A stretch of DNA of 64,000 nucleotides, from the NCBI RefSeq assembly GCF_051055405.1, contig NZ_CP167068.1:62001-126000 (forward strand), in the 5' to 3' direction. Below the pieces are notes generated by a model. The model saw only the letters and a program-made list of their open reading frames with translations, was not told the origin of the DNA and ran no database searches. The DNA is from Pseudolachnospira sp051055405. GTDB taxonomy: Bacteria; Bacillota; Clostridia; Lachnospirales; Lachnospiraceae. The number at the start of each line of letters is the position of its first letter. Positions within the stretch are counted from its first letter, which is position 1. The position numbers were made by a program, and so were the translations under genes. Of this stretch, positions 60,905-64,000 are shown in pieces.

Positions 60905-62007
60905 ACGCTTTTTCCTCCTTCCGTCTGACTGGCAAGACGTACGATGATCGGTTCGCCGCCTTTCGGGGCCCAGATGCGGTCAAGGGTTGGGGCGATCGTC
61001 CGAATGGCGCATTCTTCGCTGGCCACATAAAAAATGTCGTCCTTTTCAGCCGCCACCATGGAGCGGAGTTTTAGCCGGTCATTCAGCGCCATCAAGCCCC
61101 CTTCAAAGCCAAGCAAGATCGAGAAGGGTCCGGTGATGAGGAGACTGGAAAAAACATTGCGCAGATAGGTATACGTTTCCTTCTCCTCAGGAGACAGCCG
61201 TTGAATCGTACTCCAGAAAGGCGCGGCGACCACGTGGGCGGCTTCTTCCAGAGTCAGCCCTTGTTTGCGGAGCAGGTAATCAAAAATATAAGTAATGACC
61301 TCTGTATCCGTCAAAAGGTTGCAGCGATAACCGAACATTTCAATCCAACGCCGGTTGGCGTCGTAGGAAGAAATTTCTCCATTATGTACAATGGAATAAT
61401 CCAACAAGGCAAACGGATGTGCGCCGCCCCACCAGCCCGGCGTATTAGTCGGATAGCGGCCGTGGGCGGTCCAGCAGTATCCCTCATATTCTTCCAGGCG
61501 GTAAAAATCTCCGACATCTTCGGGATATCCGACCGCTTTAAAAACACCCATGTTTTTTCCGCTGGAAAAGATATAGGAACCGGAAAGCTCCGAATTTACT
61601 TTGATGACGCAGCGGACCACGTATTCCCTTTCATCCAATTGGCTTGACGCCAGCTTATGGGGGAGCGGTACGACAAAGTACCGCCAGATTTGCGGCTCGT
61701 CGATGACGCCTGGCACTTTTTTGGTAGGAATCTTCGATAAATTTGCAATATCAAAATGACGCTCTAAAAATTCTTCGCAGGACTGGCGGTCGGAAGGGTT
61801 TTCGTAGAATACATGGAACGCGTAGCAATCCTGATATTCCGGATAAATTCCATATCCGGCAAAACCACCGCCAAGGCCATTGCTTCGATCGTGCATAACG
61901 GCAATTGACTTTACAATTTTGTCGCCAGCAATTCGCGTCCCATTTTTGGAAAAGATTCCGGAAAGCGCGCAGCCGGACGGAATTCGAATTTGGCCTTCTT
62001 TTTTCAT
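60901..62007 (-). CDS. Glutamate synthase, glutaminase (class II amidotransferase) subunit
   Basis: The 368-aa Ntn-type glutaminase releases ammonia from glutamine. The likely nucleophile is C13 in IPSGCALSGIFSKNG, so a short propeptide must be removed. Further motifs: GGGFAGYGIYPEYQD, TAHGRYPTNTPGWWGGAHPFALLDYSIVHNGEISS. ATG 62007 has GAGGG upstream; two earlier starts up to 62037 lack a ribosome site. Overlaps the FMN subunit gene by 4 nt. First gene of the operon behind the CAAAGGCG leader. Confidence 0.9.
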   Translation of the reverse strand: MKKEGQIRIPSGCALSGIFSKNGTRIAGDKIVKSIAVMHDRSNGLGGGFAGYGIYPEYQDCYAFHVFYENPSDRQSCEEFLERHFDIANLSKIPTKKVPGVIDEPQIWRYFVVPLPHKLASSQLDEREYVVRCVIKVNSELSGSYIFSSGKNMGVFKAVGYPEDVGDFYRLEEYEGYCWTAHGRYPTNTPGWWGGAHPFALLDYSIVHNGEISSYDANRRWIEMFGYRCNLLTDTEVITYIFDYLLRKQGLTLEEAAHVVAAPFWSTIQRLSPEEKETYTYLRNVFSSLLITGPFSILLGFEGGLMALNDRLKLRSMVAAEKDDIFYVASEECAIRTIAPTLDRIWAPKGGEPIIVRLASQTEGGKSV

Positions 62008-62072
62008 AGTATCCCTCATTTCTTTTTTTATTGCCATGAGAAAATTCGCCGGAATTTTCTTGCCATAGAAGA

Positions 62073-62177
62073 AAAGGCGTCCAAACCAGAATATCCATCG
62101 GGGAGAGGATAGATCTATTCTGGTTTGAACGCCTTTGTTCTTCTCAGGAATATAGCATAAAGCAGCGTAGAAGTCAA
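62073..62177 (-). promoter_or_regulatory. Glutamate synthase promoter and leader hairpin with CAAAGGCG box
   Basis: Minus-strand TTGACT (62172-62177), 17 nt, TATATT (62149-62154); 11 bases later CAAAGGCG (62130-62137) opens a hairpin closed at 62073-62079 by CGCCTTT, with GTTCAAACCAGAAT pairing to ATTCTGGTTTGGAC inside. Nearly the same design as the glnA leader. Confidence 0.75.
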
Positions 62178-62271
62178 TGGAAAAGAAGAAAAAAAGTTAC
62201 TTTTTAAAAATAAAATATTAAAATAACAAAATAAAAATAAGAAAACACAAAATAAAAATGATAAGAAAGTA

Positions 62272-62350
62272 TTGACAGGAAGAAAAAAAGATGCTATAGT
62301 CACCAGCAAGTAGCAAAGGCGCTGCGGGAAAACCCGTAGCGCCTTTTTTT
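62272..62350 (+). promoter_or_regulatory. glnN promoter and leader terminator with CAAAGGCG box
   Basis: TTGACA (62272-62277), 17 nt, TATAGT (62295-62300); 13 bases later CAAAGGCG (62314-62321) starts a hairpin GCGCTGCGGG/CCCGTAGCGC with loop AAAA and seven Ts (to 62350). A full intrinsic terminator lies between the promoter and the gene, so read-through must be controlled. Confidence 0.8.
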
Positions 62351-62384
62351 ATTTCATAGGCAATTCCGTTGGAAAGGAGCATGT

Positions 62385-64000
62385 ATGATGGAAAACAGCA
62401 GAAAAGCAGAAGCGCCAACTTCCGTCCCGGAGTTATTTGGCAGCATGGTATTTAATGATCACGTGATGAAGGAGCGTCTCCCGAAGGAGACTTACAAGGC
62501 TTTGCGCAGGACCATGGAATTGGGTAAAAAGTTAGATCCTAGCGTAGCCAATGTGGTGGCCAACGCGATGAAGGACTGGGCGGTGGAAAAGGGAGCGACC
62601 CATTTTACCCACTGGTTCCAGCCGATGACTGGAATTACGGCAGAAAAACACGATAGCTTTATTTATCCGGATGGAGACAGCGCCGTAATCATGGAGTTTA
62701 GCGGCAAGGAGTTGGTAAAAGGCGAGCCGGACGCTTCCAGTTTTCCGTCGGGCGGTCTGCGAGCCACCTTTGAGGCAAGAGGGTACACGGCCTGGGATCC
62801 ATCTTCCTATGCCTTTATTAAGGAAAAGACTCTCTGCATTCCTACGGTGTTTTACTCTTATGGCGGGGAGGCTCTGGATAAAAAGACGCCGCTGCTTCGT
62901 TCCATGGAGGTGATTAATAAGCAGGCACTTCGTATTCTTCGTCTCTTTGGTGATACCACGACCACACGCGTCACAACGACGGTGGGGCCGGAACAGGAAT
63001 ATTTTCTGATTGATACGGAGCAATATAAAAAGAGAGAGGACCTAAAACTCTGCGGACGCACGCTGTTCGGGGCAAAGGCTCCGAAGGGGCAGGAGTTGGA
63101 GGACCATTACTTTGGCACCATCAAGCCCCGTGTGGCTGAATTTATGGAGGAGTTGGATCAGGAGTTGTGGAAGCTGGGAATCTTTGTCAAGACTGAGCAC
63201 AATGAAGTAGCCCCTGCCCAGCATGAGATGGCGCCGATTTTTACGGATACGAATCTGGCGTCGGATCACAACCAGTTGACTATGGAAGTCATGAAGCGGG
63301 TCGCTTCCCGTCATGGGATGGCCTGCCTGCTCCATGAGAAGCCTTTTGAGGGAATCAATGGAAGCGGCAAACATAACAACTGGTCGATTTCTACTAACAC
63401 GGGCGTCAACTTATTGGAACCTGGGGATTCTCCGAAAGAAAACGCACAGTTTTTATTGTTTTTAACCGCGGTAATCAAAGCGGTGGATGAATATCAAGAT
63501 CTGCTTCGTGTGTCGGTTGCCAGCGCGGGAAATGACCACCGTCTGGGGGCCAATGAAGCGCCTCCCGCCATTGTCTCGATGTTCCTTGGCGACGATTTGA
63601 CGGAGATTTTGGAAGCGATTGAAGCGGGCACCTCTTATGACAAAAAAGATGCGGAGGTGATGAAGGTAGGCGTCCATATCCTTCCTCGTTTCCCGAAGGA
63701 TACAACAGACCGGAACCGGACCTCGCCTTTTGCTTTTACTGGAAATAAGTTTGAGTTCCGGATGCTGGGCTCCGATCTTTCCATCGCAGGTCCGAACGTG
63801 GTTCTTAATACGATTGTGGCGGAAGAGTTGTCCCAGTTCGCGGATAAGCTGGAACAGGCAGATGATTTCGACGAGGCTTTGCAGGAACTGATCCGCAAAA
63901 CCTTTGCAGAGCATAAGAGAATTGTATTCAATGGAAACAACTATGCCAAAGAGTGGGTAGAAGAGGCGAAAGTGCGTGGCCTGATGAATCTGGCGACGAC
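62385..64000 (+). CDS. glnN: Glutamine synthetase, type III (cut by window end)
   Basis: The first 538 codons of a GSIII (full length about 700 aa). It begins VPELFGSMVFNDHVMKERLP, the GSIII N-terminus. It carries TVGPEQEYFLID, the family signature FEGINGSGKHNNWSIST, AGNDHRLGANEAPPAIVSMFLG and DRNRTSPFAFTGNKFEFR. AAAGGAG precedes ATG 62385/62388. GSIII is typical of anaerobes such as Bacteroides and Clostridia. It is divergent from the glutamate synthase operon, together forming the GS/GOGAT pair for ammonia assimilation. Confidence 0.95.
   Translation, partial: MMENSRKAEAPTSVPELFGSMVFNDHVMKERLPKETYKALRRTMELGKKLDPSVANVVANAMKDWAVEKGATHFTHWFQPMTGITAEKHDSFIYPDGDSAVIMEFSGKELVKGEPDASSFPSGGLRATFEARGYTAWDPSSYAFIKEKTLCIPTVFYSYGGEALDKKTPLLRSMEVINKQALRILRLFGDTTTTRVTTTVGPEQEYFLIDTEQYKKREDLKLCGRTLFGAKAPKGQELEDHYFGTIKPRVAEFMEELDQELWKLGIFVKTEHNEVAPAQHEMAPIFTDTNLASDHNQLTMEVMKRVASRHGMACLLHEKPFEGINGSGKHNNWSISTNTGVNLLEPGDSPKENAQFLLFLTAVIKAVDEYQDLLRVSVASAGNDHRLGANEAPPAIVSMFLGDDLTEILEAIEAGTSYDKKDAEVMKVGVHILPRFPKDTTDRNRTSPFAFTGNKFEFRMLGSDLSIAGPNVVLNTIVAEELSQFADKLEQADDFDEALQELIRKTFAEHKRIVFNGNNYAKEWVEEAKVRGLMNLAT

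Overview
The window looks like a chromosomal piece of a spore-forming, low-to-mid GC Firmicute, most likely a Clostridia/Lachnospiraceae-type gut anaerobe. The reasons are strong AGGAGG ribosome sites, TTGACA-N17-TATAAT promoters, sporulation genes (spmB and a SleL/YaaH-type cortex hydrolase), a type III glutamine synthetase, a glutamate synthase split into three genes, LL-diaminopimelate aminotransferase and a clostridial siphophage-type prophage. The family assignment is inference; no rRNA is present.

Layout. 1-3.4 kb: AraC regulator (cut by the left edge), 8-oxoguanine glycosylase, cyclopropane fatty acid synthase, SpmB. 3.6-23.7 kb: a LysM-GH18 spore cortex hydrolase gene (sleL/yaaH type) is cut in two by an 18.8-kb element. 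The element carries a large serine recombinase at its left edge, a KilA-N protein, an ImmR/ImmA-type immunity region with a lipoprotein, a small early region, a complete long flexible tail module (tail terminator, major tail protein, frameshifted chaperone, tape measure, Dit, Tal-like protein, fibres) and a lysis module. It has no terminase, portal, capsid or protease genes. The two gene halves join in frame across a shared 9-bp core. This combines a skin-like reversible interruption of a sporulation gene with a capsid-less, tailocin-like cargo, and is the most interesting feature of the window.

23.8-29.6 kb: XRE regulator, ECF sigma factor with a membrane partner, a TetR-controlled ABC exporter, a cupin gene behind a MerR-type promoter, and a DUF362 protein. 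29.6-39.2 kb (minus strand): glnA, an ANTAR regulator, carA, carB, pyrG and purF, a run of glutamine-making and glutamine-using enzymes. 39.2-44.6 kb: a DUF4143 ATPase, an IS110-family element with a structured RNA candidate upstream of its transposase, and two metal-chaperone GTPases, one with a very large His-rich insert. 44.7-50.4 kb: an RpiR-controlled catabolic cluster (HpcH/HpaI aldolase, DASS transporter, RraA-like protein, nitrilase, HD protein, transporter remnant). 50.5-53.3 kb: HicAB, tRNA-Val(CAC), tRNA-Ala(CGC) and two decayed genes (rhuM, mnmA). 53.4-58.7 kb: sulfur assimilation (cysK, Rrf2 regulator, LysR regulator, metY), then dapL. 58.7-64 kb: split glutamate synthase (minus strand) and, divergently, glnN (cut by the right edge).

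The nitrogen genes appear co-regulated. glnA, the glutamate synthase operon and glnN have near-identical promoter layouts, followed 11-13 nt after the -10 box by the same CAAAGGCG box, which starts a terminator-like hairpin. The ANTAR protein encoded right after glnA is the obvious candidate antiterminator. All function calls come from reading translated sequence and motifs by eye; no database search was run.
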